41,783 nucleotides of DNA, taken from the NCBI GenBank assembly GCA_038745535.1, contig JBCDLI010000018.1:1-41783 (forward strand), in the 5' to 3' direction. This DNA is from JBCDLI01 sp038745535 (lineage in GTDB: Bacteria > Pseudomonadota > Alphaproteobacteria > Rhizobiales > Rhizobiaceae). The notes under the pieces are model-generated. The model was not told where the DNA came from and made no database searches. It was given only the letters and a program-made list of their open reading frames with translations. The translations under genes and the position numbers were made by a program. Position 1 is the first letter of the stretch. Every line of letters begins with the position of its first letter. Of the stretch, positions 1 to 7,860 are shown piece by piece.

Positions 1-1
1 A

Positions 2-793
2 CTCGTCGCCTCAAATGGGCGCAAGCTGGATGCACGATTTGAAAGCTATTGCGACCTCATCGATGGCTCGGGCATTGTTCCAAAGTTGCGCGCTGTCAAA
101 TCCGAGGAGGAATTGCTGTTCGTCACGAAGGCGGGCGAAATCTCCGATGAAGCGTTTCTCGCAGCAAAGCCGCTCATCAAAGCAGGCGCGGATGAAGGCG
201 AAATTTTGAGCGCGATGCAAGGCACAGTCTTTGCGCTCGGCGGCGACTATCCCGGTAATGAGTTCATCATCGGATCGGGCCGCGATGCCCTTCTTTGCCG
301 CTACAAATCCGGTCGAAGCAAACTAGACGCAAACGATCAGCTGACGCTTGAATGGTCAGGCGCTTGGCGTCGGTACCATGCGCCGATGATGCGCACAGTG
401 CTCACAGGCAAACCTCAGAAGCGCCATCTTGAGCTTTACGAGGCAGCAGCCGAAGCTCTCACTGCGGTCGAGAGCGCAATGATTGCCGACAATACATTCG
501 GCGATGTTTTCGAGGCACACAGAGCTGTCATGGACAAGCACGGTCTGATGCGGCATCGCCTCAACGCCTGCGGGTATTCGGTCGGCGCCACTTTCACACC
601 GTCGTGGATGGATATGCCGATGTTCTTCGAGGACAATCCAGAACCAATCGTGGCGAACATGAGCCTCTTTGCGCACATGATCATTATGGACAGCGATACA
701 GATTGCGCGATGACCTTAGGCCGAACGTACATTACAGGCGATGGACCGCCGCGGTCTCTATCCACGCTCGAACTTGATTTGGTCATCGCGTAA
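2..793 (+). CDS. M24-family (creatinase/aminopeptidase P-like) protein, 5' end cut by window
   Basis: The reading frame is open from base 2, so the N-terminal domain and true start lie outside the window; about 263 residues remain. The order of conserved blocks fits the pita-bread fold of the M24 family (Xaa-Pro dipeptidase, creatinase, ectoine hydrolase), e.g. 'EEELLFVTKAGEISDEAF' followed by 'LEWSGAWRRYHAPMMRT'. The metal ligands normal in M24 peptidases look absent: the Asp pair is replaced around 'LEWSGAW', the usual GHG(I/L)G histidine block reads 'ACGYSVGA', and the C-terminal glutamates are replaced in 'SLFAHMIIMDSD' and 'AMTLGRTY'. A metal-independent or non-peptidase role is therefore inferred. 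Alternatives are a creatinase-like hydrolase or a catalytically dead paralogue. Family assignment is firm; substrate is unknown. Confidence 0.75.
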   Translation, partial: LVASNGRKLDARFESYCDLIDGSGIVPKLRAVKSEEELLFVTKAGEISDEAFLAAKPLIKAGADEGEILSAMQGTVFALGGDYPGNEFIIGSGRDALLCRYKSGRSKLDANDQLTLEWSGAWRRYHAPMMRTVLTGKPQKRHLELYEAAAEALTAVESAMIADNTFGDVFEAHRAVMDKHGLMRHRLNACGYSVGATFTPSWMDMPMFFEDNPEPIVANMSLFAHMIIMDSDTDCAMTLGRTYITGDGPPRSLSTLELDLVIA

Positions 794-824
794 AACTTAT
801 AAGTCCGTGAACGGAAGTGTTACG

Positions 825-1349
825 ATGGCAAATCATACAACGAAGATCTGCGTTATCGCCATATTGTGCGCCATGCTTGCCGCCTGCACCAATGCTGATA
901 ACACGCTCAATGTCGGTGGCAATGAAGATGCCGACGACGCGAATGTCCCTCAGATCGCTAACCTGCCCGAGCCGCCTGCCGGTGGATCAAACGTGTTCTT
1001 TGCGCCGATCATCGGAGCACCCGTTGATAAGGTCACATCGCTGTCGCAACAGCTAACGACCTCTGCACCAACGGCAAATGTACAGCTATCACCGGGCCGA
1101 GCAGATAATCTCACCCATGAAATACGCGGGTATTTCTCGGCTCTATCCGAGGGCAGCACGACAACTGTCGTCCATGTCTGGGACGTTTTCACACCAGATG
1201 GCCAGCGCGTTCATCGGATACAGGGCCAAGAGGTTGTGCAAGGCACTGCAGCGGATGCTTGGTCGGTCGTGCCGTCACAGACCATGGAGACAATCGCGCG
1301 CAATGTGTTGACCCAATACGCCCAATGGCGTGCCGCAGCCGCTGCGTAA
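825..1349 (+). CDS. small putative lipoprotein
   Basis: The chosen ATG gives 174 residues. The N-terminus is a lipoprotein signal peptide: Lys near the start, a hydrophobic run and the lipobox 'MLAAC', so the mature protein should start at Cys18 and be lipid-anchored facing the periplasm. An acidic, low-complexity linker follows, then a domain beginning near 'NVFFAPIIGAPVDKVTSL' that appears to be a conserved alphaproteobacterial lipoprotein of unknown function. It lies 31 bases after the M24 gene and 120 bases before prs, all on the same strand. The frame stays open further upstream, but that extension would overlap the M24 gene and lose the signal peptide position, so the ATG is preferred. 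No function can be named. Confidence 0.75.
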   Translation: MANHTTKICVIAILCAMLAACTNADNTLNVGGNEDADDANVPQIANLPEPPAGGSNVFFAPIIGAPVDKVTSLSQQLTTSAPTANVQLSPGRADNLTHEIRGYFSALSEGSTTTVVHVWDVFTPDGQRVHRIQGQEVVQGTAADAWSVVPSQTMETIARNVLTQYAQWRAAAAA

Positions 1350-1469
1350 GCAGCTAAACGCCTGCAAAGAGACGGTTTACTTTCAATGAGGAAAGGTCCT
1401 TAGGCGTATTGCATTGAAAATCCTTGCCGCTAGAAACCCGGCATCTTGTTCAGGTGAAGGCGTACCCGG

Positions 1470-2408
1470 ATGAAAATATTCTCGGGCAATTCCAACCGTC
1501 AGCTCGCAGAAGCGGTCTCAAAGTATTTGGGAATGCCGCTTGGTCGAGCCAATGTTCGTCGTTTTGCCGACGACGAAATTTTCGTGGAAATTCAGGAGAA
1601 CGTCCGCGGCGAAGATGTCTATCTTCTGCAATCGACCTCACAGCCTTCCAACGATCACCTGATGGAATTGCTCATCATGATCGACGCATGTCGACGCTCC
1701 TCAGCGCGTCGCATCACCGCGGTGATCCCGTATTTCGGCTACGCGCGGCAAGACCGAAGAGCCCAAGGCCGCACGCCGATTTCTGCAAAGTTGGTCGCAA
1801 ACCTGATTACCGAAGCCGGGGTTGATCGAGTGCTGACGCTCGATCTGCATGCAGGACAGATCCAGGGCTTCTTCGATATTCCGACCGATAACTTGTATGC
1901 GGTCCCAGTGATGGCGCGTGACATCAAGGCGAACCATCGCGACCTTTCCAGCGTGATGGTTGTGTCGCCGGACGTGGGCGGTGTTGTCCGCGCCCGTGCG
2001 CTTTCCAAGCGTCTGGACGATACGCTTCTGGCCATCGTTGACAAACGCCGCGACAAGCCTGGCGAGTCCGAGGTGATGAACGTGATCGGTGATGTAAGTA
2101 ACAAAGACTGTTTTTTGATTGATGACATCATCGATTCCGGCGGCACACTGTGTAACGCGGCGGAAGCTATTCTTGCTCAGGGCGCAAAGTCAGTCACCGC
2201 TTACATTACCCACGGCGTTCTCACTGGCGGTGCCGTAGATCGCATCGAGAATTCAGCGCTGACAGAGCTTGTGATCACAGATTCAATTCAGCCAACGCCC
2301 GCAGTTGAAAACGCCTCTAAAATTCGCGTCGTCAACATTGTTGGGCTCATTGGTGAGGCCATCGCTCGCACTGCTCACGAACAATCGGTGTCTTCGCTTT
2401 TCGACTGA
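1470..2408 (+). CDS. prs: ribose-phosphate pyrophosphokinase (PRPP synthetase)
   Basis: Makes 5-phosphoribosyl 1-diphosphate from ribose 5-phosphate and ATP in the cytoplasm, feeding purine, pyrimidine, His, Trp and NAD synthesis. At 312 residues it has normal family length. Visible hallmarks are the N-terminal 'MKIFSGNSNRQLAEAV', the ATP-side 'EIQENVRGEDVYLLQST', the 'PYFGYARQDR' flexible loop, the divalent-cation signature 'DLHAGQIQGFFDIP' and the PRPP-binding loop 'LIDDIIDSGGT'. The start ATG is preceded by a GAAGG-type ribosome site. The gene is tail-to-tail with the chromate transporter with no spacer. Two PRPP users, apt and trpE(G), lie elsewhere in the window. No oddities. Confidence 0.97.
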   Translation: MKIFSGNSNRQLAEAVSKYLGMPLGRANVRRFADDEIFVEIQENVRGEDVYLLQSTSQPSNDHLMELLIMIDACRRSSARRITAVIPYFGYARQDRRAQGRTPISAKLVANLITEAGVDRVLTLDLHAGQIQGFFDIPTDNLYAVPVMARDIKANHRDLSSVMVVSPDVGGVVRARALSKRLDDTLLAIVDKRRDKPGESEVMNVIGDVSNKDCFLIDDIIDSGGTLCNAAEAILAQGAKSVTAYITHGVLTGGAVDRIENSALTELVITDSIQPTPAVENASKIRVVNIVGLIGEAIARTAHEQSVSSLFD

Positions 2409-3728
2409 TCACACAAAAGTGGTCGCGATACCCACAGCCGCCGCTGCGCCAAGTACTACCGGCATGTTCAGCTTCAATCGCAGGAGCGCAACTGCGGACG
2501 CTGCAGCGATTGCCAGCGCCAGGTAATCCACGTTTCCGAAATCAATCTGCGGCAGCCAGATCGGACCTGTCTGCTGATAAATCGGATTGTCAAAGAAGAC
2601 GGCGACCGCGAACCAGATCGCCAGATTAAGGATCACGCCCACCACCGCAGCCGTGATGGCTTTTAACGAGGCAGACAACCACTCGATTTCCCGCAATCGC
2701 TCCATGAACGGCGCGCCACCAAAAATAAACACGAAACACGGAACGAACGTGAAAAACGCGGCGATTATACCGCCTTGCAGACCGCTAAACAGCTCTGAAC
2801 CAGGCAGCGCATTTGCACCGGCAACAAAACCGACGAACACGAGAACCAATACAAGCGGTCCGAGCGTTGTCTCCGCGAGACCAAGACCGCGAAGCATATC
2901 CTCAGCGCTGATCCACTGATAAATTTCTACAACCTGCTGACCGACATAGGCGAGCACCGCATACGCCCCGCCAAATGTCACAATCGCGGTCTGTGTGAAA
3001 AACAAAGATGCCTGCGTAATGAATTGTTCATCGGCGACAGTGAACGCGAGAAAAAGCGTACCAAACCACACGGCGATCAGAATCGCAGCGGCTTGTAACG
3101 TGCCTGAAGTCCTCAGATTTGGGCGCGCGCTTAGCTCGGCGGTAACGGTGGAAACATTAGTTGCCGGGTCTCTGCGCCACAGAAAGAAGCCAAATACCGC
3201 CGCACCGAAGATAATCAGAGGAAACGGAATGCGGAAAAAGTAAATCGCTAGGAATGCAACACCCGCGACGCCGATCATGGTTCTCGACGTCAGTGCTTTA
3301 TTGGCAACCTTTAAAAGCGCTTGGATTACAATGGCGATTACAGCAGCTTTCAAGCCATAGAAAAGCCCTTCAAGAAGCGGCACATCACCGTAGACCACGT
3401 AAATCGCCGATAGACCAAGCATCATGGCGAGGCCGGGCAATATGAATAGCAAACCGGCTACCAATCCGCCGACCACGCCACGCATCAGCCAACCGGCATA
3501 GGTTGCCAATTGCATCGCTTCGGGACCGGGCAGCAACATGCAGAAATTCAGTGCGTGCAGAAACCGTTCTTCGGAAAGCCAGCGCTTTTCCTCTACCAGC
3601 ACCCTATGCATTACAGCAATTTGAGCCGCTGGCCCGCCAAACGAAAGCATGCCGATCTTGGCGAACGCAGAAAACACCTCACCCATCGGTTGCGGTTGTG
3701 CTGGTCTGTCTTCAACCACTTCACTCAT
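2409..3728 (-). CDS. chrA: chromate transporter, two-domain ChrA type
   Basis: A 439-residue polytopic membrane protein of the CHR family, in which long-form members export chromate by proton-coupled antiport. Each half carries a CHR domain: 'FAKIGMLSFGGPAAQIA' with 'LLPGPEAMQLATYAG' in the N half, and 'TQTAIVTFGGAYAVLAYV' in the C half. Many hydrophobic helices are visible throughout. The ATG chosen lies two codons inside the longest frame, whose first codon is TTG. It abuts prs tail-to-tail, the two stop codons being directly adjacent (TGATCA), so no dedicated terminator fits between them. Chromate specificity is inferred from family membership; some CHR proteins have other or unknown substrates. 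Confidence 0.9.
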   Translation of the reverse strand: MSEVVEDRPAQPQPMGEVFSAFAKIGMLSFGGPAAQIAVMHRVLVEEKRWLSEERFLHALNFCMLLPGPEAMQLATYAGWLMRGVVGGLVAGLLFILPGLAMMLGLSAIYVVYGDVPLLEGLFYGLKAAVIAIVIQALLKVANKALTSRTMIGVAGVAFLAIYFFRIPFPLIIFGAAVFGFFLWRRDPATNVSTVTAELSARPNLRTSGTLQAAAILIAVWFGTLFLAFTVADEQFITQASLFFTQTAIVTFGGAYAVLAYVGQQVVEIYQWISAEDMLRGLGLAETTLGPLVLVLVFVGFVAGANALPGSELFSGLQGGIIAAFFTFVPCFVFIFGGAPFMERLREIEWLSASLKAITAAVVGVILNLAIWFAVAVFFDNPIYQQTGPIWLPQIDFGNVDYLALAIAAASAVALLRLKLNMPVVLGAAAAVGIATTFV

Positions 3729-3832
3729 TAACAATTCTCAATCGCGCTTAGTCTCGTATGCTGATGAGGTCTGTAGACAACACTTGCATGACAATGGCGA
3801 TACGGCTCGATCCTCAGCGCGAAAGTTGATGC

Positions 3833-3861
3833 TTGAACCGCGAAAATACTTCGCTTATAGC
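3833..3861 (+). promoter_or_regulatory. candidate sigma-70 promoter for rplY
   Basis: TTGAAC (3833-3838) and TATAGC (3856-3861) are separated by exactly 17 bases and lie about 90 bases before the rplY start, in the 225-base divergent gap between chrA and rplY. The match is by eye; a transcription start has not been shown. Nothing else is recognised in this gap. Confidence 0.45.
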
Positions 3862-3953
3862 GCCGCTATCGCGCAGACACCCTTGGAGGCAGCGCGACAG
3901 GCATTGGGACATTCCCGATATCTCTCCAAAATTTGCCCTCGAAAGGAAACGCC

Positions 3954-4598
3954 ATGAGCGACACATACGTCCTCCAGGCCGAGGCGCGCGACCGGGTTGG
4001 TAAGGGGTCCGCCCGGGCTATTCGCCGTCAAGGTAACATTCCGGCTGTCATCTATGGTGACAAAAAAGAGCCGCTCTCAATCACCCTGCCCCGCAAGGAA
4101 GTAACACTTCAACTCCAGCGCGGTGGATTTCAAACCACCGTCGGTGAGATTGAAGTGGATGGCAAGAAGCACAAGGTGCTGGCCAAAGACTACCAGCTCG
4201 ATCCGGTCAAAGACTTCTTGATGCACGTCGATTTCCTGCGGATTTCGTCGAAGACTGTCGTCACAGTTAACATTCCGGTTCACTTCCAGAACGAAGAAAC
4301 ATCGCCTGGGTTGAAAAGCGGTGGCGTGTTGAACATCGTCCGCCACGAAGTTGAAGTGAACTGCCCTGCCGACAGCATCCCGGAATTATTCGAAGTCGAT
4401 CTTTCAACGGTCGAAGTTGGCGACGCCATTAAGATTTCGTCGATCACGCTTCCAGACGGGATCGAGCCAACTATTACAGACCGCGACTTCACCATTGCAA
4501 CCATTGCAGCACCCGGTGGCGGCGTTGGTAGCGATGACGAAGAAGCTGCAGAGGCTGGCGAAGTGCCTGCTACTGAACAAAAAGAAGGCGACGAATAA
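3954..4598 (+). CDS. rplY: 50S ribosomal protein L25 (Ctc/TL5 long form)
   Basis: Binds 5S rRNA in the large subunit. This is the long form with the N-terminal L25 domain (about residues 5-95, with 'RAIRRQGNIPAVIYGDK' typical) followed by a C-terminal TL5/Ctc beta domain with 'DSIPELFEVDLSTVEVGDAI', and an acidic tail. The ATG at 3954 is chosen over an upstream TTG because an AAAGGAAA ribosome site sits just before it. Length is 214 residues, usual for alphaproteobacteria. pth follows after 47 bases on the same strand, a pairing common in this class, so the two are probably cotranscribed. Confidence 0.96.
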   Translation: MSDTYVLQAEARDRVGKGSARAIRRQGNIPAVIYGDKKEPLSITLPRKEVTLQLQRGGFQTTVGEIEVDGKKHKVLAKDYQLDPVKDFLMHVDFLRISSKTVVTVNIPVHFQNEETSPGLKSGGVLNIVRHEVEVNCPADSIPELFEVDLSTVEVGDAIKISSITLPDGIEPTITDRDFTIATIAAPGGGVGSDDEEAAEAGEVPATEQKEGDE

Positions 4599-4645
4599 AC
4601 TTCGTCCCGTCACGTTTCTAGCAAACACATGCCGGAGGCCAGCAC

Positions 4646-5341
4646 ATGCAGATCATTGTTGGCCTCGGCAATCCCGGTTCCAAATATCAAAACCACCGCC
4701 ACAATATCGGCTTTATGACAGCTGACGCGATTGCCGACCACTGCGGCGTCGCCTCCAAGTGGAAGTCAAAGTTCTCCGCTGAGTATCTGGAAACAAAGAT
4801 CGGCGACCAAAAGGTCCTGATTATCAAGCCTCAGACCTTCATGAACGATTCCGGTCGAGCGGTCGTTCAGGCGATGAAATTCTATAAAGTGCCGGTCGCA
4901 GACGTTACAGCGTTCTACGACGAACTTGATCTGCACCCCGGTAAAATCCGCATTAAACGCGGCGGCGGATCAGGCGGTCATAATGGTATCCGCTCCATGG
5001 ACGCCCATTGCGGCAAAGACTATCGCCGCGTGCGCATGGGAATTGGTCATCCCGGCGATAAATCGCTCGTCACGCCACATGTACTCGGCAACTTTGCAAA
5101 GTCTGATCACGATTGGCTCGATCCGCTATTGGAAGGCTGCGCGGAGCATTTGCCGCTTCTTCTAGCCGGAGACGAGGCAGGCTTTATGAACAAACTGGCG
5201 CTGCGTGGCGGCGGGAACAATGCAGCTCCCAAATCGAAACCAAAGCAGGTAAGCCACGTACGTCAGGCGCGGCAATCGAAGCAGTCTATTGAGCCGTCCG
5301 GCCCGATGGCCGACATGCTGAGAAAACTGCTTGGCAAGTGA
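4646..5341 (+). CDS. pth: peptidyl-tRNA hydrolase
   Basis: Cleaves the ester bond of peptidyl-tRNA released by stalled ribosomes, recycling tRNA. The family signature is intact: 'IIVGLGNPGSKY' at the N-terminus, the catalytic histidine in 'RHNIGF' (His19), the 'PQTFMNDSG' block and 'YDELDLHPG', then 'GGSGGHNGIRS'. A GGAGG ribosome site (in 'gccggaggcc') precedes the ATG. The protein has 231 residues, longer than the E. coli enzyme because of a basic, Lys/Arg/Gln-rich C-terminal extension from about residue 190, a common feature of alphaproteobacterial Pth. It follows rplY closely and ends inside a stem-loop shared with the converging PEBP gene. Confidence 0.96.
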   Translation: MQIIVGLGNPGSKYQNHRHNIGFMTADAIADHCGVASKWKSKFSAEYLETKIGDQKVLIIKPQTFMNDSGRAVVQAMKFYKVPVADVTAFYDELDLHPGKIRIKRGGGSGGHNGIRSMDAHCGKDYRRVRMGIGHPGDKSLVTPHVLGNFAKSDHDWLDPLLEGCAEHLPLLLAGDEAGFMNKLALRGGGNNAAPKSKPKQVSHVRQARQSKQSIEPSGPMADMLRKLLGK

Positions 5342-5360
5342 GCCAAGCTTAATTGGCTCA
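5339..5360. terminator. perfect stem-loop between convergent pth and PEBP genes
   Basis: TGAGCCAA and TTGGCTCA form an 8-base perfect stem around the six-base loop GCTTAA. The outer bases of the stem are the stop codons of the two converging genes. There is no T-run on either side, so it is not a textbook intrinsic terminator. It may act as a bidirectional 3'-end stabiliser or a weak terminator. Confidence 0.5.
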
Positions 5361-5981
5361 GGCCATATCCCTATTCATGGTATAGGTCCCGACATACTCC
5401 GCTTGTGCCAACACATGACCTTCAATGGCAGCACGTGCTTCGACACCACCAAAGCCTTCCGGCACGTCGATGTGGTCGGTATCGAGCGCGAAAACCGTAA
5501 AGTGGTAATGGTGCGTGATTGAGTCATTCCACGGCGGACACGGGCCATCATAGTCGCCGTAAATACCGCCCATATCAGGGTCACCGTCGAACCATGAGGT
5601 GTAATCGTTTTTTCCGGCAGTCCCGTAGGATTTGGTCCCCACAGGTTTACCCTGCGCGGTAACACCAGATGACGCGACACCCTCGGCAATTTCCGTCAAA
5701 TCGGCAGGTATATTCACCAAAACCCAGTGGAAAAAGTCGACACGAGAAAGCGATGCGGGAACCGTCTTGCCCTCCTGGTTCACATCTTCGCCACTCGAGG
5801 GCACGTCGGGGTCATGACAGATGAGCGCGAAGGATTTCGTGCCCGCCGGCGCGCCGGTCCACGCAATGTGCGGGTTTACGTTTCCGCCGAGTTCAAATCG
5901 TCCCTCGGCTGGAATTTGACCAAACGCAAACTTCGACGGGATCGGTTCTCCATGGTCCCAACCATCAATGTTAACTTCCAT
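5358..5981 (-). CDS. YbhB/YbcL family PEBP-like protein
   Basis: A 207-residue phosphatidylethanolamine-binding/Raf-kinase-inhibitor-like protein. The ligand-pocket motifs are visible: 'CHDPDVPS' (family DPDxP), 'FHWVLVNIP' and 'YDGPCPPWND' (family GxYxGPxPP) followed by 'HHYHFTVFALD'. No signal peptide is evident, so it should be cytoplasmic, as for E. coli YbhB. A GAGGGA ribosome site sits six bases before the ATG. Bacterial members have no agreed function; small-ligand binding is the family inference. It converges on pth with overlapping 3' ends and stands alone on its strand. Confidence 0.9.
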   Translation of the reverse strand: MEVNIDGWDHGEPIPSKFAFGQIPAEGRFELGGNVNPHIAWTGAPAGTKSFALICHDPDVPSSGEDVNQEGKTVPASLSRVDFFHWVLVNIPADLTEIAEGVASSGVTAQGKPVGTKSYGTAGKNDYTSWFDGDPDMGGIYGDYDGPCPPWNDSITHHYHFTVFALDTDHIDVPEGFGGVEARAAIEGHVLAQAEYVGTYTMNRDMA

Positions 5982-6077
5982 CTCGTCTCCCTCAAACCGT
6001 GTCTCGCTGATTAAAAATCAAACTTTACGCAGCGACAAGCGTATTGTGCCGACCCCGGCTCCGGCCTAATCGGCTGA

Positions 6078-6608
6078 CTAACTGTGTCGCGCAAGCGGGC
6101 GCACCTGCGTCTCCAAATGCTCGATGATCTTGCCGGCAAGGTCGACACCGGTGGCACTTTCAATTCCTTCCAAGCCGGGTGACGAATTCACTTCCAGCAC
6201 CTTCGGACCGCTCTCACTTTCGAGAATAACGTCTTCGGGTATTGACGTCCGACCGACGAGCATCCGATACGCCATGCTCTCACGGTTTGTCAGCGTGACT
6301 TCGACCGGCCACGTGCGCTCCCCGATCTGTAGCTGCGTGCGAATAACAAACCGAAGTTCGGTTTCGCCGTTTGATGAGGTCACGTTCCGCTGATCAACGA
6401 CCTTCGCCGAACACGTAATTTCAAGACGGGGATCATCAGGATTAGGCTGGATAAGAAAACGCACCTGCGGATTTGCCGTGGAGCCGAACGGCTCAATAAC
6501 CGATGCATGAAGCGCAGATGTACGGGCTCCCGTATCGACTTTGGTTTTCAAAGCAGGCAGCCCGAGATCAGGCAGGCTTATCCATTCTTCCCATCCTATA
6601 GTAAACAT
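6078..6608 (-). CDS. RimB-like retropepsin/'ATP-dependent zinc protease' domain joined to the C-terminal tail of RimK
   Basis: Residues 4-120 match the Zn_protease/RimB retropepsin-like family: 'IGWEEWISLPDLGLPALK', the aspartic-protease-like 'KVDTGARTSALHA', and 'NRESMAYRMLVGR'. From about residue 127 the sequence switches to the end of a RimK ATP-grasp ligase: 'GPKVLEVNSSPGLEGIE' and 'ATGVDLAGKIIEHLE' correspond to the last segment of RimK, which adds glutamates to ribosomal protein S6. The remainder of RimK, including most of the ATP-binding fold, is missing, giving a 176-residue hybrid. The ATG at 6608 is chosen because the upstream frame is antisense to ychF. It may be an in-frame deletion product of a protease-RimK fusion, or an authentic short form. 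Protease activity is not shown for this protein. Confidence 0.75.
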   Translation of the reverse strand: MFTIGWEEWISLPDLGLPALKTKVDTGARTSALHASVIEPFGSTANPQVRFLIQPNPDDPRLEITCSAKVVDQRNVTSSNGETELRFVIRTQLQIGERTWPVEVTLTNRESMAYRMLVGRTSIPEDVILESESGPKVLEVNSSPGLEGIESATGVDLAGKIIEHLETQVRPLARHS

Positions 6609-6756
6609 CGTCCCATCCAGTTGCCTTGTCGTGACGCTTACATCACGACGGGGGTTGTTCGACGTAAACTTGGCCACTGAAACCAGAAGTCCACTTGACC
6701 GGAGACCAGGCGGCTGCACAAACGCACAAAAGACAAAAACCGGATGACAAACTGCC

Positions 6757-7860
6757 ATGGGCTTCAAATGCGGCATTGTCGGCCTGCCAAATGTTGGCAA
6801 GTCGACCCTATTCAACGCGCTCACCAAAACCGCTGCGGCGCAGGCTGCGAACTATCCATTTTGCACCATCGAGCCAAATACTGGCGACGTGGCCGTGCCT
6901 GACCCGCGGCTTTATGAGATCGCGGCAATAGCAAAATCGGCTGAAATCGTGCCAACACGGATCAACTTCGTGGATATCGCTGGTCTTGTGCGCGGCGCGT
7001 CTAAGGGCGAAGGCCTGGGCAATCAGTTCCTTGCCAACATCCGTGAAGTGGACGCTATCGTTCATGTGCTTCGATGCTTTGAGGATGATGACATCACCCA
7101 CGTTGATGGTCGCATTGATCCCGTTGCCGATGCTGACACTGTTGAGACAGAACTGATGCTTTCCGACCTTGAGAGCCTCGAGCGCCGCGTTGCGACCACG
7201 CGAAAAAAGGCGACGGGGAAGGACAAGGAGGCGCAGACGGTGCTGCCCGTCATGGAACAGGCGCTGGCGCTTCTTGAGGACGACAAGCCGGTCCGCCTAA
7301 TGCTCGACGGCATTGCAGAAGAAGACCATCGCATTCTCCGCTCGCTCAATCTGCTCACCTCCAAGCCCGTGCTCTATGTCTGCAACGTGGCCGAAGAAGA
7401 GGCAGGCGAGGGCAACGCGCATTCGGCTGCGGTTGCGGAAATGGCTGCAAAGCAAGGCGCAAGAACGGTCGTGATCTCTGCTGCAATCGAAGCCGAGATC
7501 GCACAGCTTGAAGGCGAGGAAGCGGCTGAATTTTTAGAAACGCTTGGTCTCGAAGAGCCGGGTCTGGATCGCCTCATCCGCGAAGGCTACGGCTTATTGG
7601 AACTGATAACATTCTTCACTGCGGGACCAAAAGAAAGTCGTGCGTGGACAGTCAAAGGCGGCTCGAAGGCACCCCGTGCTGCAGGACAGATTCACACGGA
7701 CTTCGAAAAGGGTTTCATCCGCGCACAGACGATCGCTTACGCTGACTACGTCGCTTTAGGCGGAGAAGTGGCAGCCAAAGAGGCCGGAAAAGCCCGCGAC
7801 GAAGGCAAGGAATACGTGGTCGTGGACGGCGATGTGATGCTGTTCAAATTCAATGTTTAA
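6757..7860 (+). CDS. ychF: redox-regulated ATPase/GTPase YchF (OLA1 family)
   Basis: An Obg-related P-loop NTPase that binds ribosomes and prefers ATP. G1 is 'GIVGLPNVGKSTLFNALT', G3 'FVDIAGLVRGASKGEGLG'; the G4 site reads 'YVCNVAEEE' (N-x-x-E rather than NKxD), the substitution that explains ATP preference in this family. The C-terminal TGS domain is seen in 'ELITFFTAGPKESRAWTV' through 'QIHTDFEKGFIRA'. Length is 367 residues, normal. A GGATGA sequence precedes the ATG. It is transcribed away from the Zn-protease/RimK gene across a 148-base gap, and its last codons overlap the next lipoprotein gene. Confidence 0.97.
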   Translation: MGFKCGIVGLPNVGKSTLFNALTKTAAAQAANYPFCTIEPNTGDVAVPDPRLYEIAAIAKSAEIVPTRINFVDIAGLVRGASKGEGLGNQFLANIREVDAIVHVLRCFEDDDITHVDGRIDPVADADTVETELMLSDLESLERRVATTRKKATGKDKEAQTVLPVMEQALALLEDDKPVRLMLDGIAEEDHRILRSLNLLTSKPVLYVCNVAEEEAGEGNAHSAAVAEMAAKQGARTVVISAAIEAEIAQLEGEEAAEFLETLGLEEPGLDRLIREGYGLLELITFFTAGPKESRAWTVKGGSKAPRAAGQIHTDFEKGFIRAQTIAYADYVALGGEVAAKEAGKARDEGKEYVVVDGDVMLFKFNV

